Shown here: in pieces, positions 34,201 to 43,952 of the stretch
Layout: every line of letters begins with the position of its first letter
How positions within the stretch are numbered: the stretch's first letter is position 1
NCBI GenBank assembly: GCA_951394045.1
Contig: OX595991.1
Span: 3,224,001 to 3,288,000, forward strand
DNA length: 64,000 nt
Direction of reading: 5' to 3'
From: Nitzschia sp. DOCU1
Taxonomy: Eukaryota > Bacillariophyta > Bacillariophyceae > Bacillariales > Bacillariaceae
Position numbers and translations under genes: made by a program
Notes under the pieces: generated by a model
Told to the model about the DNA's origin: nothing
The model's input: only the letters and a program-made list of their open reading frames with translations
The model's database searches: none

Positions 34201-37200
34201 TGACCGAGATCCATGCTGTCCGTTCTTCAATCTTGGTGTTCGAGTCGTCGACCGTTGCAAACTCTGCATTGTTGTTTGGTGCCAAATCTATACCCGTGGC
34301 TTGTTCTGTGCTAATAGCAGTGACCTTGATTCCGTTCGAGAAAAACCCGTCCAAATTCTTTCTGGCCGTGAATACAATTCCTTCTGTTGAGCCGAGATAA
34401 CTTTGGAGGGTCAACTCTCGTTCCTCCGCAGTGACCCCGGTAGCTTCCAGAGTATAGACACCATCTCCGATGCGTCGGAACGAAACATTGTCGGTACTAG
34501 TCGCCGATAGCTTTCCAATTGGGGCCCCGTCTACCTTGGCTACTTCCAAGAGTAGGGAAAGAACTTCCGAGTTGTCATCGTCGGGACTTTTAAACACATC
34601 GATCTCCAACGTGCCCTTTCCAGCTTCTAGAACGGTCAAGTTCTGCGCCAAAATGACAGGGGCATCAGCGATCGCCAAAACAGTGACCTTGTGAGTATAA
34701 CTAGCCGATGCATTGGTATATCCATCATCGTCGGTCCAAGAAACCACTACGTCCAGTTCAAAATCCTTGTCCGACTGAGGAATCGATACAATCTCGAGGT
34801 ATCGAAGCAGATTCTGGATTTCAGCACCTTCAAAACTTAGCTTTTCAAATGTCGATCCAATCGTCCAGGCCATTGGAGGGAATGTGACAGAGTCAGGATT
34901 TCTGACCACCAGTTTCGTACCATCTGGAAACCCAGAAAGAACGACACTGGCAACCCCGGCAGCGGGCTGTGGAATTCCTGGGATAGGTTCGATCTTGATA
35001 TCGCCGCCAAACACCTTCGGTTGGTCTTCTGCCATTAGAGTGCTTCCATAAATCAAATAGGGATATCGGAAGAGGGAAGGATTGGTACTTGGAAGTAACG
35101 AAGGCATGGCACTGGGACCTAGGGAAGGCTCCTTGCTCGGTTGCGCCGACGGACTGGACGAGACAGGTGTTACGTTTACAGGAATGAATCCGATTGCCGT
35201 CCGAGACTTCCCACCTGGGGCCAGTTGCTCATCGGTTGCGACTTCGCTCGACGTCACATACACCTGGATGCCTTGATCGCCCGTCAACGAACCAACAAAG
35301 CCATAGGCAGGTGTAAACAAGATTCCAGGAGACGACAAAAACGCTTCGAGGTTCTCCTGTTGGATTTTAGCCGTGCCCCCCAAGATCACAAGAGTGTAAA
35401 CACCATTGCCGTCGTTCGAGAAAGTTACCGTATCCGTGTTGGAGGCAGTAAGTGTGCCAATGGGCGCATCGGCAGCTCCATCGGGGCCTTTGAAAAGTGG
35501 AACGACGATACGGACTGACAAGAATTCGGACGAGTCGTCTGAATCAATCGAAGAAGTCGGGTTGAATAGCAAAGGAGCGGCCGCCAATTCCGGGGTGACA
35601 ATCGGAACTGTCGAAATCGAGGGCATGTCCGCCATACTCATGACCCGAACGGAGTGGGGACACGTCTCCATAATGTTCACATTTGAAGACTTGGCGGTCA
35701 GTTCCACCATTATCACGAAGTCCTTGTCGGTCTGAAGTGGAGCCGTAATGACCAACGAATCCAAGGAGGAACGGATCTGGGAAGCGGTACCTTGCAAAAT
35801 TATGGTAAACTCAGGCCCGCTAACAGACGGAATCTGCATGACAGTTGCCGCGTTGGATGACCCTGAGTACGTCGTGTACTGAATTGCAGACCCCATTGGG
35901 AAGTTGTACAAACGAATCTGCCTCACTTCCTCGTCGCGTCCTGCCAAATTCTTAAATTGAATGTCCTTTCCAATATTGGTAGCGACGTCCTCAACGATGG
36001 CAGATGAAGTTTCCAAGCACATGAACGGATCTGTGGCGGCGTCAACACTGTGTTAGAAGACAGGCGATCAATGGGAGCGAAAAGCCAAGGCAAAACTGCA
36101 AGACATACCTGGCCACAAACTCGGCTCGCTCGACGGCTCCGACGAGGGAGACACACTTGGAACATCGGACGGCATTCGGCTCGGTCGAACACTTGGGACG
36201 TCGGAGGGCTTCTTACTGGGAAGGTCGGAAGGCATGGCACTTGGTTTCAAACTTGGAACATCCGATGGTTGCAAGCTAGGCGACGCAGAGTTCGGAAGGG
36301 AAATCACCAAAATCGAGCCCTTGACACTCTCGCGCTTGGGATCAGGATCAGTAAGAGTACCGGGGGCAACATCTGAGCCATTAGCTGCCTCGATCGACTC
36401 GACTTGAATGCCGATTCGGACATTGTCTTTCTCGAACAAGACGACGTTGTCAGCAGGGTTCAATACCAGCTTGCCGCTGCTAATATACTGGTCGATAAGA
36501 ACAGCGTTGGCAGCGGATACGGTGTACACACCGTTACCCAAATCGGAGACAGTGACTTCAGCGTCCGCTCCAAACACAAGCTCGCCCAGGAGTCGGCCAT
36601 CTTCAAGTGTGGGCAAGGTAATGGTCACCGTCACACTCTCACTGCCGTCGGACTTGTCCGTAGAGCCTCCGACAATGAAGAATAGCGGCAAGCTTTCGGT
36701 ATTTTCAACCGTGACGTGCGGCTTGTCAATGACAAGGAGCGGAGCGTCCGCAACGGCAAGGACATTGACCGTATGGGTATAAGTCGACGTAACTGCCTTG
36801 TGCTCTCCGTTGGTCGTGAGGGAGACCTCCAACTCGAAGTTCTCATCAGATTCAGGCGGGGCCTTGATGGTGAGAGTGTCGAGAATGCTTTGAATTTCCT
36901 CCGATGTTGCGCCGCAAAATTTCAACGGAAAATTCGCGTCAGAAATCACGATCGGAATAATTTGATTCCCCACCTTGTACTGGACTTCCGATCCAACGGG
37001 AAATCCAGTTATTTTGACTTCGGCAATCTGTTCATTGCGGTTTGGGTAGAGACTGGCCCACTGGATGTCCGGCCCAAGGGGCGACATGATGTCCTCGATG
37101 ATGGTCGAATCACCTGTGATTTCAAAGCCTATCAACACAATCCATACACCAGGGAATGTCGACGAGGAGTCAGCCACCATTATTTTCAACAATTTTTTTT

Positions 37201-39186
37201 CCACACAGTAGTCTTAAGAAGTGGTACGTACCATAAGGCAATTCGGACGGCATGGCTGTGAAATCGGAAAACAAAAGAACGAGGTGAGGCACCATTTGTG
37301 AGTATTTATCGTTTCGGCCAAGAGCTCGTGCGCACCTGATGGCTGAAAGGAGGGACCGGCGCTCGGGATAGACGATGGAGCTCGGGACGGAAGGCTCGAC
37401 GGTGCGGTGCTGGGCTTTAGAGATGGGAAACTGCTCGGATCACGGCTAGGTGCTGGACTGGGGAAGCGACTAGGGGCACTCGACAAACTAGGGGCAGCGC
37501 TCGGCGCTTCGGTAGGGCAGTAGGCAAGGATATATCTTCGCATATCTTCGCATTGGATGTTGTATCCGGCAGCAAAGGCCGACATAAGCATTTGGGGCTG
37601 GGGATCGTAGCAAAAAATCCCCACTGGCGTACTCATGGGGATGGGAGACTGGGACATGTGGAAAGATAACATTGAGGTTCGAAACGCTTCGGTTGCGCTG
37701 GTGGCTGTGGACCATTGTACTTACAATAACGAGATTTCCAACATTGAAACTACCTGGTGGAGGATCTTCGGAGCATGCCGTCGAAGCAGACTTTGCGGTG
37801 CCAGACTTTGCCGTACCAGATGTTCCACAACAGTCTCCGTCAGAATAGCCTTTGGACTTTCCACAACAGGGTCCAGACTCGACCGCGTAACCTTTGGACT
37901 TTCCGCAAGACGCCAATGCCCGGTTACGACGACGGCGGTCACGTGCTCTACCACCACTGGCACTTTTTTGACTGCCACCAGTACCCGAGGCCGAGCTCTT
38001 TGCCGATTTCGCCGAACCGCCTGAACCACCTGCTTTGGGGGCATACAGGGCGTACATGCCATCCATGAAGAGGTTCATCGGATCCCTGCACTATAGGATA
38101 AGCTAGGTGGTGAGTTTCTTTGTATTTGGACACACTGATTGGGGAGATTCTTCATAAAAACTTACGCCAGAAGCAACGAGGAGGTTTGGAAACGCTTCGA
38201 GACAATCGTCCTGGTGTGAGAATTGCCGAAAGGGCAGCATGGAATGAGCAAGTTCGTCGTTACAACAGCATCACAGGACAATATCGGCGTGAGTGATTCT
38301 ACTTTCATACCTCAGTAATGGTGGCTGGGTCCAAGGGTGGGGCTGGGGGTAGTACGGGGCCAATAGGAGGGACCACCCCGATAGTCTGCGCCCGGCGGCG
38401 GCGCCCGCCCGTCCCTGCAGACTTCTGACTACCTGATCTTGAGCCAGAGGCCGATTTCTGTGACTTGCTGGCCCCAGTAGTTTTCGCCTTCAAACCGTAC
38501 AAAGCCATACAGAGAGAAAACTTGTCGGGCGTTGCCATCGCTTGAAAGCTAGAAATAATGGTGATGGCACTGCCAAATCCATTCTGCGCCGCACTTAACA
38601 AGTCTTTTTGCTGATCCGGGGTCAAATTCGTCCCAGCAAGATTCGTGCCAGCCGCTTGAGCTACAGCGGCAGGAACAGGCGCACTTGTGGGCTTGGGAAC
38701 AGGAGCACTTGTGGGCTTGGGAACAGGTGCAGTAGTGGGCTTGGGAACAGGAAGCGCAGCAGTGGGCTTGGGAACAGGAGGCGCAGCAGTGGGCTTGGGA
38801 ACGGGCGCACTAGTGGGCTTGGGGGTGGGTTTGGGGGTGGGCGGCAGGATAGAAACCGGCTTCTTGACTCTCGGCGTCTTGGCCAAAATGCGTTGCTGTT
38901 CGATATCAAACGGGTAAATAACATAGTCCTCGTACAACTTCATCGGATCTTCTCTGGCGGCAAGAATCACCTCGTCCGGCGCGTTGGCCGGAGTCATGCG
39001 ACCGCGGCTAATGCCGCCGCTCTTGCTGCTGTTTCCCTTCTTCTTGCTGTTGTTTCCATCAACAAGAAAACCAAATCTTTCCAACATGCCTTTGCTCCCA
39101 TCCAGTTTGCCATTCAAGGCCACCATCAAAACTGCTAAGAGAGCGGACGCGGAAAGAACCCACAAAACGGGGATCTTCGACATCAT
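22268..39186 (-). CDS. Giant RTX-adhesin-like surface protein, 5,348 aa
   Basis: Twelve exons joined by GT-AG sites with consistent phase: 39186-38311, 38210-38166, 38090-37725, 37648-37336, 37255-37232, 37128-36109, 36030-34179, 34093-32999, 32934-25846, 25778-25509, 25435-24531, 24459-22268 (16,047 bp). Residues 6-25 form a membrane anchor or signal anchor. A PKPT-type Pro-rich stretch and Lys/Ser-rich segments (KSAKSSASG) follow. Then come six PSxxPS linker blocks, each followed by modules starting like (V/I)ED...IGxDIxWxxLPGR and rich in ADxP and DGSE/DDSE motifs, as in giant bacterial adhesins. The last 200 residues contain GNDML...GNAGNDII and GGLGVDTFVW...DTIEDF, like RTX repeats and bacterial type I secretion targets. 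This is a probable calcium-binding wall or adhesion protein. The long exons with bacterial-like repeats suggest old transfer from bacteria. Confidence 0.85.
25850..29430 (-). repeat. Large internal duplication in exon 9, copy B
   Basis: About 1,190 codons that parallel copy A (29510-32760) module by module. Examples are VEDVSKVIGSDIKWEKLPGR against VEDVSKPLGRDISWTPLPGR, and ADCVKLQSVASLVVEDGQ against ADCVKFSSTYSTVIEDGQ. A PSxxPS linker near 29440-29505 joins the copies. Divergence is substantial, so the duplication is not recent. Confidence 0.8.
29510..32760 (-). repeat. Large internal duplication in exon 9, copy A
   Basis: About 1,080 codons forming the partner of copy B. Both contain the same order: an ED-start module, a DDSE module with FTPR.NWSGV-type sequence, VNE/VND blocks, DGSE blocks and an ADCVK block. 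Confidence 0.8.
38681..38830 (-). repeat. Coding Pro-rich minisatellite in exon 1
   Basis: Variants of a 21-24 bp unit (cttgtgggcttgggaacagg on the plus strand) encode repeated (A)PVPKPT on the minus strand. It sits in the extracellular stalk just after the membrane anchor of the giant protein, and length variation is expected. Confidence 0.8.
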
Positions 39187-39242
39187 CTTTCTTCAATCTT
39201 CTTGTTTCAAATTTTCTTCGTTCTCTACTTGACTTGCAATAA

Positions 39243-39532
39243 ACTAGGAATTGCTACCGCAAGACGATTACTTGTGGTATGAAAGCTGGAATCAACCCTT
39301 CGCTTCGTTAGCTTGTTGACGTGATGGTTTCTACCACCGACAGTCGTCGCCGAGAACGGGAACAGAGAGATCCAAAACCAACGTGCATATTGATAGTTCG
39401 AAGAACTGAAAGGGCGGTGTTCTCTACTTCCATCGCCTCATCCGTAACCATCCTTCTTCTACCCTTGTGCTATTTAAAGAAAATGTGACGCACAAACATG
39501 ACTCTATAAGGTCATTATCCCCAGATCTTTTT
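39243..39532. repeat. Degenerate direct copy of 39600-39902
   Basis: Shares blocks such as ccaccgacagtcgtc, gagaacgggaacagagagatcc, aatgtgacgca and ggtcattatccccag-type sequence with 39600-39902, in the same order and orientation. It is strongly diverged and has no long open frame, so it looks like a decayed tandem copy of the pseudogene next to it. Confidence 0.65.
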
Positions 39533-39586
39533 ACTTATCTGGGAAGAATACGAAAGCCGTAGGGCTTGTTTGTTAATAAATTACGA

Positions 39587-40133
39587 CTAGTTACTATGCA
39601 CGTTTACTTTGTGGTGTGGAAGTTGGATCCTTCGCCTTGTTGCTTGTTGCTGTGATGATTCCGGCCACCGACAGTCGTCACCGAGAACGGGAACAGAGAG
39701 ATCCGAAGCTGCCATAACATTGTACGAAGTAGGCATAGGTAGATGGTCCCAAGTGCCGAAACGGCGGTATTCCGGCGGCTCTTCCACAATTATCCGTCGG
39801 CCTATTTGGAAAGAATGTGACGCAAAAACATGACTGACGGGGACGTTGTGAACGTGTTGCTCGGAGATTCTACGTGCCTTCGTTAACCAGTCATTATCCC
39901 CAGCGATCGATGGGATTTTGTCTTGTGCCTTCTCTAGGAAGAAAAATGCATCGTATAGATAATGATAAGCCCCAAGGGCCAGGTTTTCCGCTATCATACC
40001 TGCCTTCAAGCAAGGCCTTCCGATCAGCATACAGCATAATGTTATGGCGTTCGAAAAGCTCGGAAGAACTGTAAATCGCTCCGTATTTCCCGCCCGGGCG
40101 AATTGGGATGGTATCGATGCATCCACCACGCAA
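39587..40133 (-). pseudogene. Unrecognised gene remnant with a frame change
   Basis: Two minus-strand frames look protein-like in succession. The first, from about 40130, contains DTIPIRPGGKYGAIYSSSEL and FERHNIMLYADRKALLEGRY. From about 39990 the second contains YHYLYDAFFFLEKAQDK and ISEQHVHNVPVSHVF. The switch implies a frameshift or an unseen short intron. I do not recognise the family. A more decayed copy lies just to the left (39243-39532). Confidence 0.45.
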
Positions 40134-40365
40134 TCACACTGTGCCCATTAGCGCGACGAATGCCAGTTGTGTGTGACCACAGACAGTAGTTGTGCCCAGC
40201 GGAAGAAGTAAGTACTGTAGAATTTAGTTTGAAGCACTGTACTTTTCTTCATCCCGTCGCAGCGGACCAATCCCATGTTTCCGATTGCCTATCATCTTTT
40301 CTCCGTCATAGATTTCAAGTTGTTTCAAAGACAACGCTATCTACTACTATCAATAAACAACAACG

Positions 40366-40905
40366 ATGATGTCAAGATGGCTTCGATTTATCACGCTTGT
40401 TGTGGCTGCCTTGTTTGCCCCAATTAGAGCTAGTACCGCAGCAACAACAACGATAGCACCTCAGATCCAAGCAGTTGTATGCGACGAATTGAACCGAGAT
40501 TTGCCACTACCATCAATCGAACAAGGCCAAATCGTTCGAATATGTTTACGATCGGCTGACGAAGACTCTTTCATAACGTCTGGAGTCCAACAATTCCTCT
40601 TTACACAAGAAGTCAAGGTGGCTGGAGAAAGCCGACGGCGGATGGCGTCAATCGTAAAGGCGCAAAGCGCAGTATCCAAGGAAGGCAAAGTCGACTCTCG
40701 TTTCTCTGCTGTGTCCTGCGATGCCTCCATCAACCTATGCGTCGTCGAAACCAAGCTTCTGGACAAGTTCTTTAACACCCAAGAAGAGAGACCGACCGTG
40801 TCCATATCTGGCGAAGTCGAGCTAGAAGATACTACCCGAAAGATGCGAGGAGCCAACAAGGTCAGCTCCCCGTTTTCGTTCACCATCGAACTTTCCCACC
40901 AATAA
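40366..40905 (+). CDS. Small secreted protein, unknown function
   Basis: A 179-aa protein with a clear signal peptide (residues 5-24, hydrophobic FITLVVAALFAPIRA, cleavage near STA). The mature part holds four cysteines (in VVCDEL, VRICLR, VSCDAS and NLCVVE), which could form two disulphides. It has no other membrane helix. The pattern of beta-strand-like segments suggests a small extracellular domain. The doubled ATG at 40366/40369 follows a c/a-rich leader. I do not recognise a family. Confidence 0.65.
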   Translation: MMSRWLRFITLVVAALFAPIRASTAATTTIAPQIQAVVCDELNRDLPLPSIEQGQIVRICLRSADEDSFITSGVQQFLFTQEVKVAGESRRRMASIVKAQSAVSKEGKVDSRFSAVSCDASINLCVVETKLLDKFFNTQEERPTVSISGEVELEDTTRKMRGANKVSSPFSFTIELSHQ

Positions 40906-41623
40906 ACGACTGCTGGTGGGGCGAGGAGCTACTAGCTACAAACCGAAATCCCCATAGAAATATAGAATACAATCGAGATACCAATCTACCCCAGCCACAT
41001 AGGTAATTGTTTTGTCTGTATGCTACTCTTTTGTCTTGATTTGACGACGACAACAAACAGCACAACTACTAGTGCGGCAACAGTGAACTACGTCGTCGTT
41101 CTTGTTGCTTGTAGCAGCAGGAAACCCTCTTGTTCTACTTCTTGTCGACCCGCCCCCCGGATGATGATCAAGCACGGCACCGCCGGTACTTTGGCAAGTT
41201 GATCAATAAGAACACCCCCTGCGGTAGTTGGGGTAGTAGAGACAACGAGGACTGTTGACGTATTCCATAATGCCGGTAGATGAGAGGTCGGAGTACCAAT
41301 GTCGGGTTGTGCCGATCGTTTTCTAGTCATGTTAATCGGAGCCACCTGGGTCACCGCCCGGCTCGTAGGTTGGCACGCTCGTGCGCCTGCCAGCCGGTGG
41401 GTTGTCGAAAATGTGGCGGAGACCCCTTCGACATTTCTTCGGACCATGCTGCACCATGGCAACGAGTCTAAAGACCACACTGCGGCATCTATTCAGCACC
41501 GTCCTATCTACCTCTCCTTCAGTGGAAGCATACCATGTCGAGACAACGAAAAGGTAGACACAGTTATGGGGGTAACGATGGCATGCTAGCTTGAGAGGGT
41601 GGGTGACATTATCTGCGAAAAAC
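40906..41623. other. Intergenic region
   Basis: 3' flank of the secreted-protein gene and promoter side of the next gene. Short overlapping frames on both strands (41280-41820) have no recognisable product. Confidence 0.35.
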
Positions 41624-42973
41624 ATGAAGCGAACGGGCGGCATCAGGTATCTTCGATTCTGGAGAAGTGCAGTGCTGATAGTGCTGTTGTTAGTGTCGTC
41701 TCGGCGACTATTTCTGACGACGTCAACCCACGAGCCGATGCAATCAGCATCCACTACGCTCAAAACGGAAACGGCATTGCCCACATCATCATCAGCAACA
41801 ACAATACGCACCGCCAGCATTCAAGATCTTCCAGTCAGCGATTCTAATCCCCAGGAACACGCTCCATCAGCATCCTCTGAGCCCACTAGGGATCGAACCC
41901 GCCGACGACATCTTCAAGATCCCAATTCCACACGGGCGTTGATTCAAAGCTTGGACGGGACACCCCACTTTTTGACCACCCTGAGCGGTTGCCGTATCGC
42001 CCGCTGGATTCTTCCCATTCAAGGAAATCGCCCGGAACGACGCGATTGCTACCACGAAGTTCAAAAAGCAATAGAAGACGAACACAAAGCCACAGTGTCT
42101 CGAGTCTTGACACCCGGCAGTATTGCTCTTCTTCAATCCAACGATACTATTTACGTCACGTTGGATCAAGTGGCAGATTTTGTCAACGACATCTTACCAT
42201 TGCTAAAGGTTGATGTCGTGTTGATATCCGGACAACGAGAATACATTTGGGCGCCGTTACAATCCCACGTGGACGCCATTTTACAACATGTAAATGTCGT
42301 CATGTGGTTTCTCCAAAATTTACTCCGCTACGGCGGAAGCGACCCGTATCATTCCAAACTAGCATCCTTTCCGTTTGGAATCAAACAACGGGTCAAAGAT
42401 CATCCCTTGCAGGCCACGAATGGTGAAGCGTATCGGCAAGTCTTTGAAGCATCCTTGCAACATACCGACAGGCCAAGAAATCAAACCATGTTTGTTGGAT
42501 ACTTGACCGTCACTTCGAATGAAAAAGATCGTACAAGTATACCCACTTCTTCAACCTACTTGGCACCCAAGGAATATTATCAAGCGATTGCGAGTAGTTG
42601 GTACATTCCCAGCCCCAATGGGGATCGGCCCGAATGCTATCGGCACTACGAAGCATTGGGGCTAGGTACGGCGCCTTTGACTCAATTATCGAGGAATCTA
42701 TTTTCCCATTTTGTAGGATCGGGCCTGCTCTTCGCCGAAGACTACAGCGAGTTTCCTACTTGGGATGTCTTGGAACAACACTTGGCAAAGAACTTGCCGC
42801 CACCAGTGGTCAATCGAAACTTGGTTCTAGAAGAATATTGGATGGAGTATGTGGATTGGTATGTCGACCGACAATTGCAGTGGTGGGATCGATACAGCCA
42901 TCCAAGTGGACCCACAACAATCGACAAGATCTTGAAGGCATTTGTGGAGTCGTCGGCGTTGGATAAAAACTAG
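41624..42973 (+). CDS. Type II membrane glycosyltransferase-like protein
   Basis: A 449-aa protein with a short basic cytosolic tail and one membrane helix (residues about 13-30, SAVLIVLLLVSS). A Ser/Thr-rich stem and a luminal catalytic-type domain follow: the layout of Golgi glycosyltransferases. Towards the C-terminus SPNGDRPECYRHYEALGLG resembles the nucleotide-sugar-binding segment (SPxGNxxDCHRxWEAL-like) of fucosyltransferase- and exostosin-related enzymes. Earlier landmarks are LASFPFGIKQR and MFVGYLT. The start is placed at ATG 41624, since the open frame upstream begins without ATG. The sugar donor and acceptor cannot be told. No intron is needed. Confidence 0.6.
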   Translation: MKRTGGIRYLRFWRSAVLIVLLLVSSRRLFLTTSTHEPMQSASTTLKTETALPTSSSATTIRTASIQDLPVSDSNPQEHAPSASSEPTRDRTRRRHLQDPNSTRALIQSLDGTPHFLTTLSGCRIARWILPIQGNRPERRDCYHEVQKAIEDEHKATVSRVLTPGSIALLQSNDTIYVTLDQVADFVNDILPLLKVDVVLISGQREYIWAPLQSHVDAILQHVNVVMWFLQNLLRYGGSDPYHSKLASFPFGIKQRVKDHPLQATNGEAYRQVFEASLQHTDRPRNQTMFVGYLTVTSNEKDRTSIPTSSTYLAPKEYYQAIASSWYIPSPNGDRPECYRHYEALGLGTAPLTQLSRNLFSHFVGSGLLFAEDYSEFPTWDVLEQHLAKNLPPPVVNRNLVLEEYWMEYVDWYVDRQLQWWDRYSHPSGPTTIDKILKAFVESSALDKN

Positions 42974-43059
42974 CAGTTGACGCGTAACAAAAAAGTCGGG
43001 TTACCATGTGCTGCGCTTGTCTCATGAATCCTACCATCGTGGTGCCTTTCACCTGTTCT

Positions 43060-43160
43060 TCAGGAGTGCTTCCACTTGGGATGATCTGGTGCATGACTTT
43101 GATCATCCCTGTTCCGGACTGTCGGTTCAAGGAGATGTACTTTGGGCTGAACCAGCAGGC
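43060..43160 (+). pseudogene. Relic of the 43953 family
   Basis: Two frames together match one conserved segment of the array genes. STWDDLVHDFDHP corresponds to SALGDLVHDFVHP, and after a one-base shift PVPDCRFKEMYFGLN corresponds to PVPERQLEEMYFGLN. No further homology is clear. It is a decayed fragment of a former extra array copy. Confidence 0.7.
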
Positions 43161-43952
43161 AAAAGAAGGCTGGCCTCTCTTTCTTCGTCAGAGTACCACT
43201 ACGATCAATACAAAGGACGACCCGAGCGTGATGGGCCTTGCTTGTAACAAACTGCTACTAGCTAGCAACCAGTCGTGCTCCGCGTTTAGGGGCTCGTCGT
43301 AATAGTACTGCTACTAGATCTATTTGTTTCTAGCTAATAATACATTACAGTTTGCAGCTACCTTGAAGACCCAGGAGAATCGATCGATCCGCCACCAGCG
43401 ACAGGTTGCAGTCTCTGCTGGCACCGCGATCAGTTCTGCCAGTATAAGTAACAGTGCTAGCAAGAAGTAGAGAGAGGCTATCTACATATATTGACGATTT
43501 CCTCTTCTCCACAGCCGAACCGCCAACAGCAACACTCCCTTCACATCTTCGATTGCATAAAGTGGGCGTATCGGAAGTTTCTCAGCGAATGGACTCCAAC
43601 GACCATCAGCCACTTTAGGTGTACACGTACAGACGGTACTGTTGTGGGTCCTCTCCCCCAAAGACATTTTGTTTTGGGCGACGCGAACTTGCAGAAGGAA
43701 ATCGGTTGAAAAGATTTTAGGGGTTGTTGACTGACTTCAACGTAAGTATTTTTGGCGAGGAATTGGCTGGGGCACATGGGTAGATTTTTGGCGACACGAA
43801 ATTTGGTAAGACGAAGGACCCCGTACGTCCCATCACATCCATCTAGAGATTTCTCAATCGGAGGCCTCTCTTGAAAATTAAAAGATACCTCCATCATCAC
43901 TTTAGCACTGAAACGACAGCTCAATCGAACTTCTCAATTGCCTTTTGCAAAC
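43161..43952. other. Intergenic region upstream of the array
   Basis: Contains the promoter side of the first array gene. The open minus-strand frame at 43541-43924 has no recognisable product. Confidence 0.35.

Noticed and set aside
22302..36846. Many plus-strand open frames of 60-250 aa opposite the giant gene
   Set aside because: They are antisense shadows of a coding strand with biased codons. They show no domains, and the minus frame is continuous across exons.
43541..43924. 127-aa minus-strand frame upstream of the array
   Set aside because: It has no recognisable domain, lies in the promoter side of the first array gene, and has no support beyond being open.
43938..43952. Upstream starts of the array proteins (43938, 46340, 49386)
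   Set aside because: These begin with TTG or GTG. All three copies share an ATG followed by the same conserved peptide at 43953, 46436 and 49428.
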